Source of the DNA: Pandoraea fibrosis
GTDB lineage: Bacteria > Pseudomonadota > Gammaproteobacteria > Burkholderiales > Burkholderiaceae
DNA length: 64,000 nt
Reading direction: 5' to 3'
Assembly: GCF_000807775.2 (NCBI RefSeq)
Contig: NZ_CP047385.1
Location: 2,604,001 to 2,668,000 of the forward strand
Below the pieces are notes generated by a model. That model was not told where the DNA came from. It searched no databases and saw only the letters and a list, made by a program, of their open reading frames with translations. The position numbers and the translations under genes are program-made. Below, piece by piece: positions 35,901 through 43,691 of this stretch. How positions within the stretch are numbered: position 1 is the first letter of the stretch; the number at the start of each line of letters is the position of its first letter.

Positions 35901-36725
35901 ATGCAAGCAAGGACAAGCGGTCAGACAAGACGAGTGGGCGTGGCTGTGCTGGGAACCGTAGGAAAGTCGATAGCGAAGGCGCTTGACGAAGGCATTCCGG
36001 GAATCGAGTTGGTCGCCGTTGCGGCACGGGATGTCAAAGTCGCTGCCGAATGGGCGGCTTCCTTACGGAGCCGTCCCGCCGTCACCGGCTTTGGTGAGAT
36101 GGCCGAAATCTGCGATGTCGTGATCGAATGCGCGCCCGCGCATCTTTTGCCGGAGATCGCAGCGCCTGCGCTCAGATTGGGAAAGCAGGTTGTCGTCCTC
36201 AGTTGTGGCGCACTTCTCGACAACGATGATCTCATCGACATCGCGCGTGAGCACGGTGGGCAAATCGTGATTCCCACCGGCGCTTTGCTGGGCCTGGATG
36301 CGGTGACCGCCGCGGCCGAAGGCCGAATCATGTCGGTGAATATGGTGACGCGCAAGCCGGTCAAAGGGCTGTTGGGGGCGCCTTATCTTGCCCAACAGGG
36401 GATCGTGCTGGACGGCATCGCCGAGAAGACGCGCATCTTTTCCGGCACGGCGAGAGAGGCGGCCAAGGGCTTCCCGGCGAACCTGAATGTCGTGGTCGCG
36501 CTTTCGCTGGCGGGTATCGGGCCGGACCAGACGAAGTTGGAAATCTGGGCCGACCCGGACATTACCCGAAACATGCACACCATCACGGTTGAGTCGGATG
36601 CGGCGCTGCTGTCCATGTCGATCGAAAACATACCGACCGACAATCCCCGGACGGGGCGGATTACCGCGCAAAGTGTCCTGGCACTCCTGCGCAAGATGAC
36701 GTCGCCGATGCGCGTCGGAACGTGA
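35901..36725 (+). CDS. Aspartate-dehydrogenase-like NAD(P) oxidoreductase
   Basis: A 274-residue protein of the aspartate dehydrogenase (NadX, former DUF108) family. An N-terminal Rossmann fold has VGVAVLGTVGKSIAKAL, ECAPAHLLPEIAAPALR and VVVLSCGALLD; the C-terminal domain has the family signature PTGALLGLDAVTAAAEG and TRKPVKGLLGAPYL. The usual GxGxIG motif is altered to LGTVGKSI. Its place between two extradiol dioxygenase genes suggests a semialdehyde or imine substrate rather than NAD synthesis; this is inference. Confidence 0.83.
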   Translation: MQARTSGQTRRVGVAVLGTVGKSIAKALDEGIPGIELVAVAARDVKVAAEWAASLRSRPAVTGFGEMAEICDVVIECAPAHLLPEIAAPALRLGKQVVVLSCGALLDNDDLIDIAREHGGQIVIPTGALLGLDAVTAAAEGRIMSVNMVTRKPVKGLLGAPYLAQQGIVLDGIAEKTRIFSGTAREAAKGFPANLNVVVALSLAGIGPDQTKLEIWADPDITRNMHTITVESDAALLSMSIENIPTDNPRTGRITAQSVLALLRKMTSPMRVGT

Positions 36726-36734
36726 GGCATCACG

Positions 36735-37034
36735 ATGAGTGCTCTACGCCGTCCTCCTGTGGAACTGCACCGGCTCATTAGCGAACTCGTGCATCGTCCC
36801 GAACTGGTCGCCGCATTGCGTGAAGATCCCGACAAGGTGCACGAGGCGTTCGGCATTCCGTCAGATCAACGCGTGCAGTTGAGCGCCGATCCACGCAAAG
36901 CCCTCCGTGATCTTGAGGTCCACCCGAACTTGCAGTTCAAGTACCTCGGCGCGCGCGGTCTGTTGACGCTTGCCCCGGCGTCGATGGCTCCATTTCTTGA
37001 AAGACGAGGTTTTGGTGATGGGAAAGATTGTTAG
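36735..37034 (+). CDS. Protocatechuate 4,5-dioxygenase alpha-subunit (LigA)-like small subunit
   Basis: A 99-residue all-helical protein similar in build to LigA/CarBa small subunits: LHRLISELVHRPELVAALREDPDKVHEAFGIPSDQR. Such subunits cap the active site of the LigB-type catalytic partner. GAGG precedes the ATG. Its final 17 bases overlap the start of the catalytic-subunit gene, the normal arrangement for a two-subunit enzyme. Confidence 0.78.
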   Translation: MSALRRPPVELHRLISELVHRPELVAALREDPDKVHEAFGIPSDQRVQLSADPRKALRDLEVHPNLQFKYLGARGLLTLAPASMAPFLERRGFGDGKDC

Positions 37035-37836
37035 CGCGGCGGCAACCTCTCATACATTTGGTGTGGCAGATGGGGTAGAGGCTCAGGCGCAGCGCATATT
37101 CGACGGCATTGACCGAATCGGTCATGCCATTCGGGCGTCAAGGCCGGATGTGATTTTGATGGCGACCAGCGACCATCTCGTCAATTTCTCTCTGGATTTT
37201 CAGATTCCGCTGGCCGTGGGGATCTCGGATGCGTGGTGCCCTTATGGCGATCTTGGTGTGCCCCGGGAGCCGTTCCCCGGACACCGCGAGTTCGCCACCG
37301 AGCTTGTCGCGTTTGCGGCAACAAAGGACTTCGACCTTGTTGCCGTGGAGAACGTCAAGCCGGATCACGGGCTCGCCATGCCGAACGCGATCATCAATCG
37401 CGGGATGCATATCCCTGTGGTGCCCATCTACATCAATACGGTGATGGCCCCGTCTCCGACCTGTGCGCGCAGTTACGCGTTGGGAAAGGCGGTGCGCGAA
37501 TTTGTGGAGACCGCTCGGCCGGAGCAGGAGCGCGTTGCGATTGTCGCGACGGGAGGGCTGTCCCACTGGATTTGTTTGCCCGATTCGGGACGCGTGAATG
37601 CGAAGTGGGACCTGGCGTTGATTCAGCAGATCGTTACCGGTCGTGGCGCCGAGCTAGCGGGGTTGTCCTTCGACGCGATCATGAAGGACGGAGGGAACGG
37701 GGGGCTCGAGATGGCCACGTGGGCCTTCATGGCCGGTACCACGGGAGAGAGCGTGGGTGAACTGGTCTATTACGAGGAAATGACTGCCTGGTGGACCGGA
37801 ATGGGGGGCGTACTCATGCATCTGGATGATGCTTGA
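37018..37836 (+). CDS. Class III extradiol dioxygenase catalytic subunit, LigB/CarBb-type (second)
   Basis: A 272-residue catalytic subunit. AAATSHTFGV carries the first His, VILMATSDHLVNF the second, PEQERVAIVATGGLSHWICLPDSG the GGLSH segment and a late acidic residue region GLEMATWAFMAG. GAGG lies 10 bases before the ATG at 37018. With the overlapping LigA-like gene it forms a two-component extradiol dioxygenase like CarBaBb (2-aminobiphenyl-2,3-diol dioxygenase) or LigAB. Confidence 0.86.
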   Translation: MGKIVSAAATSHTFGVADGVEAQAQRIFDGIDRIGHAIRASRPDVILMATSDHLVNFSLDFQIPLAVGISDAWCPYGDLGVPREPFPGHREFATELVAFAATKDFDLVAVENVKPDHGLAMPNAIINRGMHIPVVPIYINTVMAPSPTCARSYALGKAVREFVETARPEQERVAIVATGGLSHWICLPDSGRVNAKWDLALIQQIVTGRGAELAGLSFDAIMKDGGNGGLEMATWAFMAGTTGESVGELVYYEEMTAWWTGMGGVLMHLDDA

Positions 37837-37891
37837 TGTGCATCGATAGACAACATTGTGTCCCACTGAAATCTAGGAAGAAGATCTGATA

Positions 37892-38740
37892 ATGAGCTAC
37901 CCCAATCTGCCTGCGGACGTTCAGGCTGCAAGTCATGTCGTCGACGTTGATGGAATCAAGACCCACTATCTTGACGTTGGGCACGGCGACCCACTCATTT
38001 TGATTCATGGTGGCGGCGCCGGCGCGGATAGCTGGGGCAACTGGCGAGGCTGCCTGGCGGCTTATGCCAAGCACTTTCGGGTGCTGGCATACGATATGCC
38101 CGGCTTCGGTCGTTCCGCCAAGCCATCGCCCGACGCGTATGAATACACGCAGCAGAACCGCAATCGTCACCTGCTTGGATTCATCGACGCGCTGGGTCTC
38201 GGCCGTGTCAACGTCATTGGAAATTCAATGGGCGGGGCGACTGCGCTTGGTCTGGCCATCGACCATCCGGAGCGGGTCGAAAGACTGGTGTTGATGGGAA
38301 GCGCCGGACTGAATATCGCCAACCCGGATCCGTCGTACATCAAGAACCTGCAAGGCTACGACTACACGCTTGAGTCCATGCAGCGCATCATGCGCGCGAT
38401 GGTCGGATCTCGCCACGTCGTCGATCCGGAGGTGGTGCAGTATCGTCACCAGATCATGCAGAACGAAGACGCTCGGATCGCGATTCAGCACATCACCCGA
38501 TCAAAGCTTACGTATGAGCGCGAGCAGATCGCCTCCGTCAAGACGCCAACGCTCGTTGTCGGTGGCAAGGAGGACAAAGTGGCCGTGCTTGCGCGAACGT
38601 ATGGTTATCTGGAATTGCTTGAGAACTCCTGGGGATTTGTCGTACCTCACGCAGGGCACTGGGTGATGATCGAAGCGCCGCAGGCGTTCGCGGCAGTCAC
38701 GCTGAACTTCTTGTTGGACGACGCGTTCGGTGCGTGCTGA
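37892..38740 (+). CDS. Meta-cleavage product hydrolase, alpha/beta fold (BphD/CarC/MhpC-like)
   Basis: A 282-residue C-C bond hydrolase. LILIHGGGAGADSWGNW is the typical BphD/MhpC opening with the extended GGGAGA oxyanion loop, VIGNSMGGATALGLA has the Ser, VGGKEDKVAV the acid and HAGHWVMIEAPQAF the His. The lid region is present. It follows the extradiol dioxygenase genes, which fits hydrolysis of their 2-hydroxy-6-oxo product to a 2-hydroxypentadienoate (for the hydratase at 24340) and a carboxylic acid. Confidence 0.9.
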   Translation: MSYPNLPADVQAASHVVDVDGIKTHYLDVGHGDPLILIHGGGAGADSWGNWRGCLAAYAKHFRVLAYDMPGFGRSAKPSPDAYEYTQQNRNRHLLGFIDALGLGRVNVIGNSMGGATALGLAIDHPERVERLVLMGSAGLNIANPDPSYIKNLQGYDYTLESMQRIMRAMVGSRHVVDPEVVQYRHQIMQNEDARIAIQHITRSKLTYEREQIASVKTPTLVVGGKEDKVAVLARTYGYLELLENSWGFVVPHAGHWVMIEAPQAFAAVTLNFLLDDAFGAC

Positions 38741-38925
38741 TCTTTGGGAGGCTAGGCTGATCTAACTGCGTTGGACATCATGGCCGCGAGGCAATGGGCG
38801 CTTAGTGCACAGGTCCTGGCGCTGACATTGCAGGGGCGAGGCGCCTGACTGTCATCCGTCAAATCATGGATATCGGAACGCGCTCACTTGCCATAATATT
38901 GGGCGAAATCCAGTGAGGGGAACCG

Positions 38926-39615
38926 ATGCGCAGAGCGATATTCCTAAGTTTGCTTGCTGTGTCGACAGTGGCATTTGCTCAAGGTAACAATTGCGATTGC
39001 CAGCAATACGTCGGTTCGTGCGAGGCAGCGATCAATGTCGTGCCGACATCGGCGACGAAGGGCTCATACGGCGCCGAATTGCAGATACGTTCCACGGCGC
39101 CGCAATGCTCGAAGGTCGACTATTACGTTGATGGGACGCCCTACTTCACCATTCTGAGTCAGGGAAATCAGGCGGAAGATCGAATCTTCGGACAAAAGCC
39201 GCTCTCGCGCGCAAATGTCTCAGGCGTGAGCTGTCGGCTATGCCGGCGTACCGATGCGTCGGTGCCCAGTCAGGGAGGTGCGCCGACGTCAGCCACATTG
39301 GCCATTGCTGGCCGTTGGCATGCGCCGGCGTGTCCAGGGGCCGCAGGCTGGTGGGGTAGCGGCGGGGCACCGCGCGATGTGACGGTGTCATTGGCGCTGA
39401 ACGGCACGATGGTCTCAGGCACGTTAAATGAACACAGCGCGGATTACTCGTATTCGGCGTCCTTGTCCGGATCGCTGTCGTCAGGCACGGCAAAGTTGAC
39501 CAGTAGCGTAGGCAGCACGCACGACATGACCTTGTCCTCCGATCAACAGACGCTGACCGATCGTTGGTGTAACAAGGATGGCGGGTGTGAGGCGTGTCAA
39601 ATGACGCGGCAATGA
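38926..39615 (+). CDS. Secreted Cys-rich hypothetical protein
   Basis: A 229-residue protein with a clear signal peptide (FLSLLAVSTVAFA before QGNNCDCQQYVGSC). The mature part has ten cysteines, several in pairs (CDC, CRLC, CNKDGGCEAC), and a Ser/Thr-rich beta-like second half (VTVSLALNGTMVSGTLNEHSADYSYSASLSGSLSSGT). I do not recognise a family. Disulfide-bonded periplasmic or exported protein is the most that can be said. It stands alone, downstream of the aromatic island. Confidence 0.65.
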   Translation: MRRAIFLSLLAVSTVAFAQGNNCDCQQYVGSCEAAINVVPTSATKGSYGAELQIRSTAPQCSKVDYYVDGTPYFTILSQGNQAEDRIFGQKPLSRANVSGVSCRLCRRTDASVPSQGGAPTSATLAIAGRWHAPACPGAAGWWGSGGAPRDVTVSLALNGTMVSGTLNEHSADYSYSASLSGSLSSGTAKLTSSVGSTHDMTLSSDQQTLTDRWCNKDGGCEACQMTRQ

Positions 39616-40047
39616 TCGGTCAAATGTGCAGACAGGCGCGCCACTGTGAGTCGATCACGACGACGACGCTCGGTTCGGCGATTACGCGTGGCGTTTTCCG
39701 GTGCCGGTTCGCCTTGCGCGCGGCCTTGAAACCTCCGCGATTTCCTCCGCTTCGCGGCCATCGAGCCGCAGGGCACCCGTCTTGCAACGGTGAGAGATTT
39801 CGGCCAACGCACGCTCACCTCGCTGAGAGGCTTCGAAGGTGTGTCGTCGGCCGACTGGGGGCAGTATTTTGCACTGGCGCCTGAGCTTCCCGAGGTCGCA
39901 TCCGCTACACACCAGGCGCTCGCGGGGCGTTGGGCTTGCTGGCATAAGCTTTGCGGCGTGGTACGATCATTCGCATCCACGGGATTCAGATTCGTGGCTT
40001 CGATCCAATCCGGGCCCGTCGAGAGACGGGGATATCAGGAGGCCAGT
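39616..40047. other. Intergenic region
   Basis: No convincing gene, RNA or repeat is seen in these 432 bases. The plus-strand frame of the next gene stays open through it, but without a good start or coding character. Confidence 0.5.
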
Positions 40048-40677
40048 ATGTCTGTAGAGCAGAAGACGTCGCATCGCGGGTTCACCATCATCACCGTTCT
40101 CGAGCGCCTTTCGAAGGGACGTGCGCGGCTCTCCGCCAAGGTGCTCGCCAGCGACGAAGATCACAAGCGACGCCTCGGCGGCAAAAAGCTCCTGCAGGCC
40201 AAGCGCTGGTTCGATCACTTTGCGGACGATCTGGCCGCACCGGTGATCGCTGGACTCAAGCACACCATCGATCTGGAATTGGCCGCTGCCGCAAAGGCCG
40301 CGCCGAAGACGCCGGCCAAGCCGACTGCCGCCAAGCCCGCCAAAGCGGCCAAGCCCGGGAAGGCAGTGAAGGCCGCGAAGCCGGAAAAAGTGGCGAAGGC
40401 GACCAAGGCGGACAAACCCAAGAAGGCGGCGAAGCCGGGCAAGACAGCCAAGACGGCCGCTGCCACAAAGCTTGCCCAGGGACCGAGAGTCGGCAATGGG
40501 GCGCCTGCGGCTGTTGGCGCTGCCAACGGTGTGGCGTCGGAGACGTCAGCCAGCAGGGCCAGGCCGGTGGCCTCCGGCAGTGTCGCGAAGACGCGTAAGC
40601 GGGCCGCGCCCTCGGCACCTGTCGGAACGCCGGCACCCAAGCCGCTCAAGACAACGGCGCGTCGCAGCACGACCTAA
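40048..40677 (+). CDS. Protein with Lys/Ala-rich histone H1-like tail
   Basis: A 209-residue protein. The N-terminal ~75 residues form a compact, mixed-charge segment (HRGFTIITVLERLSKGRARL, then GGKKLLQAKRWFDHFADDL); the rest is a low-complexity tail of AKP/KAA units similar to bacterial H1-like or AlgP-type tails. GGAGG stands 7 bases before the ATG. I cannot name the N-terminal domain; a nucleoid-associated role is plausible from the tail alone. The GC-rich repeat makes the tail prone to length variation. Confidence 0.75.
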   Translation: MSVEQKTSHRGFTIITVLERLSKGRARLSAKVLASDEDHKRRLGGKKLLQAKRWFDHFADDLAAPVIAGLKHTIDLELAAAAKAAPKTPAKPTAAKPAKAAKPGKAVKAAKPEKVAKATKADKPKKAAKPGKTAKTAAATKLAQGPRVGNGAPAAVGAANGVASETSASRARPVASGSVAKTRKRAAPSAPVGTPAPKPLKTTARRSTT

Positions 40678-40750
40678 TAGCGATACGGCTCCACGCAGGC
40701 GAGCGGCGCATATCGGGAATGATTGCCGCAAGGTCTCAAGACTTACATCG

Positions 40751-40786
40751 AACGGCGCGCGCCAGTCTGGCGACGCGCCGTTTTTC
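40751..40786 (+). terminator. Intrinsic terminator
   Basis: AACGGCGCG and CGCGCCGTT arms, with an inner CCAG/CTGG pair, are followed by TTTTT, 74 bases past the Lys/Ala-tail gene. Confidence 0.8.
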
Positions 40787-40990
40787 ATGGGGTCGATGAA
40801 TCGAAGGCGATCGGATGGGTGAACGGGGGGCGGGCGGCGTTTCGCATATTGCTCGCATGATGGCGGTTATCACGGTCACCGAATCGTTTCCCATAGCCGC
40901 GTCATATGCCGCAAATTTCATGTGTTGCAAACGCACCACGCGCGTGCGGGATGCGTCACAGACATGTCAAAATGCCTCCGCTTCCCGATC

Positions 40991-41030
40991 ACTAGCGGTG
41001 CTTTTTCCTTCGCAGGAAAGCACCGCTAGT
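40991..41030. repeat. Perfect 14-base inverted repeat (hairpin)
   Basis: Arms ACTAGCGGTGCTTT (40991-41004) and AAAGCACCGCTAGT (41017-41030) enclose a 12-base loop that can pair further (TTCCT with AGGAA). No T run follows. It lies 134 bases before the porin start, perhaps in the porin leader. Confidence 0.8.
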
Positions 41031-41163
41031 CATTTGGTAAGCACTCCATTGCATATGCGGTTGCAGCAAAAACTGTCCTGGGGGACAAGCGCAATCGATA
41101 TTGTCAGGAGATGTCCGCCGTGGCGGACCCCAAAAGTATAAGACCACAATCAAAGAGGAAACT

Positions 41164-42339
41164 ATGAAGCGCTTCCAACTCACGGCGCTGGCTGCTGCCA
41201 GCTTTGCCGTCGCCACGCCGGCGATGGCCCAGAGCAACGTCACGCTCTACGGCGTGATCGACGCAGGTATCGGTTACGTCAACAATGTCGCCAGCGGTCT
41301 GAACGGCAAGGGCGCACACAATATCCAGGCCGTGAGCGGTATTGGCCAGGGCAACCGCTGGGGTCTGAAGGGTTCGGAAGATCTGGGCGGCGGTCTGAAG
41401 GCCGTGTTCGTGCTGGAAAACGGCTTCAGCCTGACCAACGGTGGCCTTCTGCAGAACAGCCGCATGTTCGGCCGTCAAGCATATGTGGGTCTGCAGAGCG
41501 CGCAGGCCGGCACCGTGACGATCGGTCGCCAGTACGACTCTGTGGTGGACTTCGTGAGCCCGATCACGTCGGCCAAGCAATGGGCGACGCAATACGGCGC
41601 GCACGTGGGCGACATCGACAACCTGTACAACTCGTTCCGCGTCAACAACTCGATCAAGTACACGAGCGCGAACTACAGCGGTTTCTCGTTCGGTGCGTTG
41701 TACGGCTTCAGCAACGAGCCGAACACGGGCAACGGCACGGGCTTCTCGCACAACAATGCGTTCAGCCTCGGCGCGTCGTATGCCAACGGCCCGCTCACGG
41801 CTGCCCTTGGTTACATGCACCTGGCAAGCCCGGGTACGGCCAACGGCAACGGCGCCGTGACGAACGATTACTCGAGCGCGACCGACATCTTCTATACCAG
41901 CGCTGTCGACAAGCATGACATCGCCGCCGCTGGCGTGTCGTACCAGATTCAGGCGGCTACGCTTGGCTTCGTTTACAGCTACGCCAAGGTGCGCTACACG
42001 AACCAGTCGTCGATTCGCGTGAACACGTTCGAACTGAACGGCAAGTACCAGGTGACGCCGAACCTGCTGGGCGGCGTGGCCTTCATCTACAGCGATGGCA
42101 GCGTGGGTGGGGCGACGGCGCTGTCGGGGATCAGCAAGGGCACGAAGCCGCGTTGGTTCCAGGTCAATCTGGGTGGGGTGTACGCGTTCAGCAAGCGCAC
42201 GGAGTCGTACCTGACCGGCGTTTATCAGCGCGCGACGGGGGATGCCGTGGTGGCGGCGATCGATAACGTTGGCGGCCCGACCGGCGACGGCGGCCAGTCG
42301 CAGATCGCGGTTATTGCTGGCCTGCGCCACAAGTTTTAA
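41164..42339 (+). CDS. Major outer membrane porin (Porin_4 type)
   Basis: A 391-residue precursor with signal peptide LTALAAASFAVATPAMA before QSNVTLYGVIDAGIGY, GSEDLGGGLKAVFVLENGF, and terminal strand AVIAGLRHKF. Codon choice is strongly biased to C- and G-ending codons throughout, unlike the other four porins, which suggests a highly expressed core porin. GAGGAAACT precedes the ATG. It is followed by a 12-base-pair GC hairpin. Confidence 0.93.
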   Translation: MKRFQLTALAAASFAVATPAMAQSNVTLYGVIDAGIGYVNNVASGLNGKGAHNIQAVSGIGQGNRWGLKGSEDLGGGLKAVFVLENGFSLTNGGLLQNSRMFGRQAYVGLQSAQAGTVTIGRQYDSVVDFVSPITSAKQWATQYGAHVGDIDNLYNSFRVNNSIKYTSANYSGFSFGALYGFSNEPNTGNGTGFSHNNAFSLGASYANGPLTAALGYMHLASPGTANGNGAVTNDYSSATDIFYTSAVDKHDIAAAGVSYQIQAATLGFVYSYAKVRYTNQSSIRVNTFELNGKYQVTPNLLGGVAFIYSDGSVGGATALSGISKGTKPRWFQVNLGGVYAFSKRTESYLTGVYQRATGDAVVAAIDNVGGPTGDGGQSQIAVIAGLRHKF

Positions 42340-42390
42340 GTTGGTTTTTCGGCTTGACCGGGGGATCGGCCGAAGCCCTTCCCACGGTGG

Positions 42391-42424
42391 CAACGGGCCC
42401 CGTCGGCAGCGGCGGGGCCCGTTG
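42391..42424 (+). terminator. GC-rich hairpin after porin, likely terminator
   Basis: CAACGGGCCCCG and CGGGGCCCGTTG are perfect 12-base arms around a 10-base loop, 51 bases past the porin stop. No T run follows, so termination would be atypical or Rho-assisted. Confidence 0.6.
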
Positions 42425-42470
42425 TGCATTGGGACGGGGCAAATCGTGTGCATTTCGCACACTTTCTGTG

Positions 42471-42476
42471 TATAAT
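42471..42476 (+). promoter_or_regulatory. -10 element of a probable rpsU promoter
   Basis: A consensus TATAAT stands 325 bases before rpsU, behind a small GTGTGC/GCACAC hairpin. The -35 region is not clear. The implied transcript would have a long 5' leader that ends with a short CGGCTC/GAGCCG hairpin near 42764-42779; no other gene is seen in the leader. Confidence 0.5.
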
Positions 42477-42800
42477 CACGACCTTGTCCAAAATATGGGC
42501 AGTGCGGGGAGTGGCGCTCACTGACGAACGATGAGTAGCCGCTTCGCCATCAATCAACCGTTCAGCCAGTCTGGAAGGCGCGATGCAGGGTTCGCGGTAG
42601 CGAGCGAGGCGTCGAATGCCAATCGGGAGATCGCAGAGGAGGTGAGTCGCGGTCCCGCCGGATGTGGTGTAGTGCAGTCCGTAGCAAGTCCGTTCGTCGC
42701 GCCTGGCAGGAGAAGTCTCCGGCAGGGCGGGGAAGGGTGTCTTTGCTCGGTAAGTTAAATGTCCGGCTCGTATGAGCCGAATCACTATTCGAGATATTGC

Positions 42801-43013
42801 ATGACCAAGATCGTTATCAAAGACGGGGAACCCGTTGAAGTCGCACTGCGTCGTTTCCGTCGCGCTATCGATGGCACGGGCCTGATCAAGGAAGTCAAGG
42901 CACGTGCGGCTTACGAAAAGCCGACGGCTGAGCGCAAGCGCAAGAAGGCTGCTGCCGTGGCCCGTCTGCGTAAGCGTCTGCGCAGCCAGACCCTGAAGAA
43001 GAAGATGTACTAA
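42801..43013 (+). CDS. rpsU: Ribosomal protein S21
   Basis: A 70-residue basic protein, a small-subunit component needed for translation initiation. It has the S21 pattern: [40 protein letters not shown] and a Lys/Arg-rich C-terminus ending LKKKMY. It is preceded by a long leader and followed by a strong terminator, so it is transcribed alone. Confidence 0.97.
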   Translation: MTKIVIKDGEPVEVALRRFRRAIDGTGLIKEVKARAAYEKPTAERKRKKAAAVARLRKRLRSQTLKKKMY

Positions 43014-43052
43014 GCACGTTGCTGCGCCATTGGTGCAGTGAAGTGTGAAGTC

Positions 43053-43080
43053 AAAAACCCGCCGCGAGGCGGGTTTTTTT
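43053..43080 (+). terminator. Intrinsic terminator after rpsU
   Basis: AACCCGCC / GGCGGGTT stem, with As before it and seven Ts after it, 40 bases past the stop. Confidence 0.9.
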
Positions 43081-43160
43081 ATGACCGGAAGCGGCGTATC
43101 AGTTTGCTACACTCGTGGCCGTCGCGATCGCTTCGTCCCCTGACTCCCCAAGATTCCCAT

Positions 43161-43634
43161 ATGAAAACGCTGACCTTCGCTGCTCTCGACACGTTGACGC
43201 AACAAGCCGAGCAGTCCCCCCGTGCCCGCATGAACCAGAACTTGCACGAGTCGCTGGACGATCCGATTCAGCGCCTGGCGATTGCGATGGAGCCGGCAAC
43301 CTATATTCGTCCGCACCTGCATCGTCAGACGTGGGAATTGCTGACGGCGTTGCGTGGCTGTTTTGTCGTTTTGACGTTCGATGAAGCGGGCATCGTCACC
43401 GATCGCAAGGTGCTCGGTGAGGACACGAGCGTGACGGAGACGGCAGCGGGTACCTATCACACCGTGCTTTCGCTGGACCCGGGGGCTGTGATTTTCGAAG
43501 TGAAGCATGGCCCGTACCGGCCGTTCGTCGAGTCCGACTACGCGAGCTGGTCGGCGCCGGCAGACACCCCGGAAGCGGCTGCCTTCATGGAATGGGTCAA
43601 GACGGCACAAGTTGGCGATCGCTGGGCCGCCTGA
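43161..43634 (+). CDS. wbuC: WbuC family cupin-fold metalloprotein
   Basis: A 157-residue small cupin-type protein of the WbuC family, with RARMNQNLHESLDDPIQRLAIAMEP, the metal-binding YIRPHLHRQTWELL and IFEVKHGPYRPF. WbuC genes often occur in polysaccharide loci, but the reaction is undetermined. It lies next to rpsU, outside any sugar locus seen here; the following gene is GT9-like. No clear ribosome binding site lies before the ATG at 43161. Confidence 0.82.
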   Translation: MKTLTFAALDTLTQQAEQSPRARMNQNLHESLDDPIQRLAIAMEPATYIRPHLHRQTWELLTALRGCFVVLTFDEAGIVTDRKVLGEDTSVTETAAGTYHTVLSLDPGAVIFEVKHGPYRPFVESDYASWSAPADTPEAAAFMEWVKTAQVGDRWAA

Positions 43635-43691
43635 GGTCACGCGTAGCGACATCGTTTCAGGGGCGCGTTGTTCGGTGGCGTCGATGAGGCG

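Noticed and set aside
4084..38740. A single intact genomic island with attL/attR
   Set aside because: No second copy of the tRNA-Pro 3' end was found and the integrase is broken, so a single recent island cannot be claimed.
41104..42462. Minus-strand 452-codon frame over the porin at 41164
   Set aside because: Produced by the codon bias of the porin; no start context or domain.
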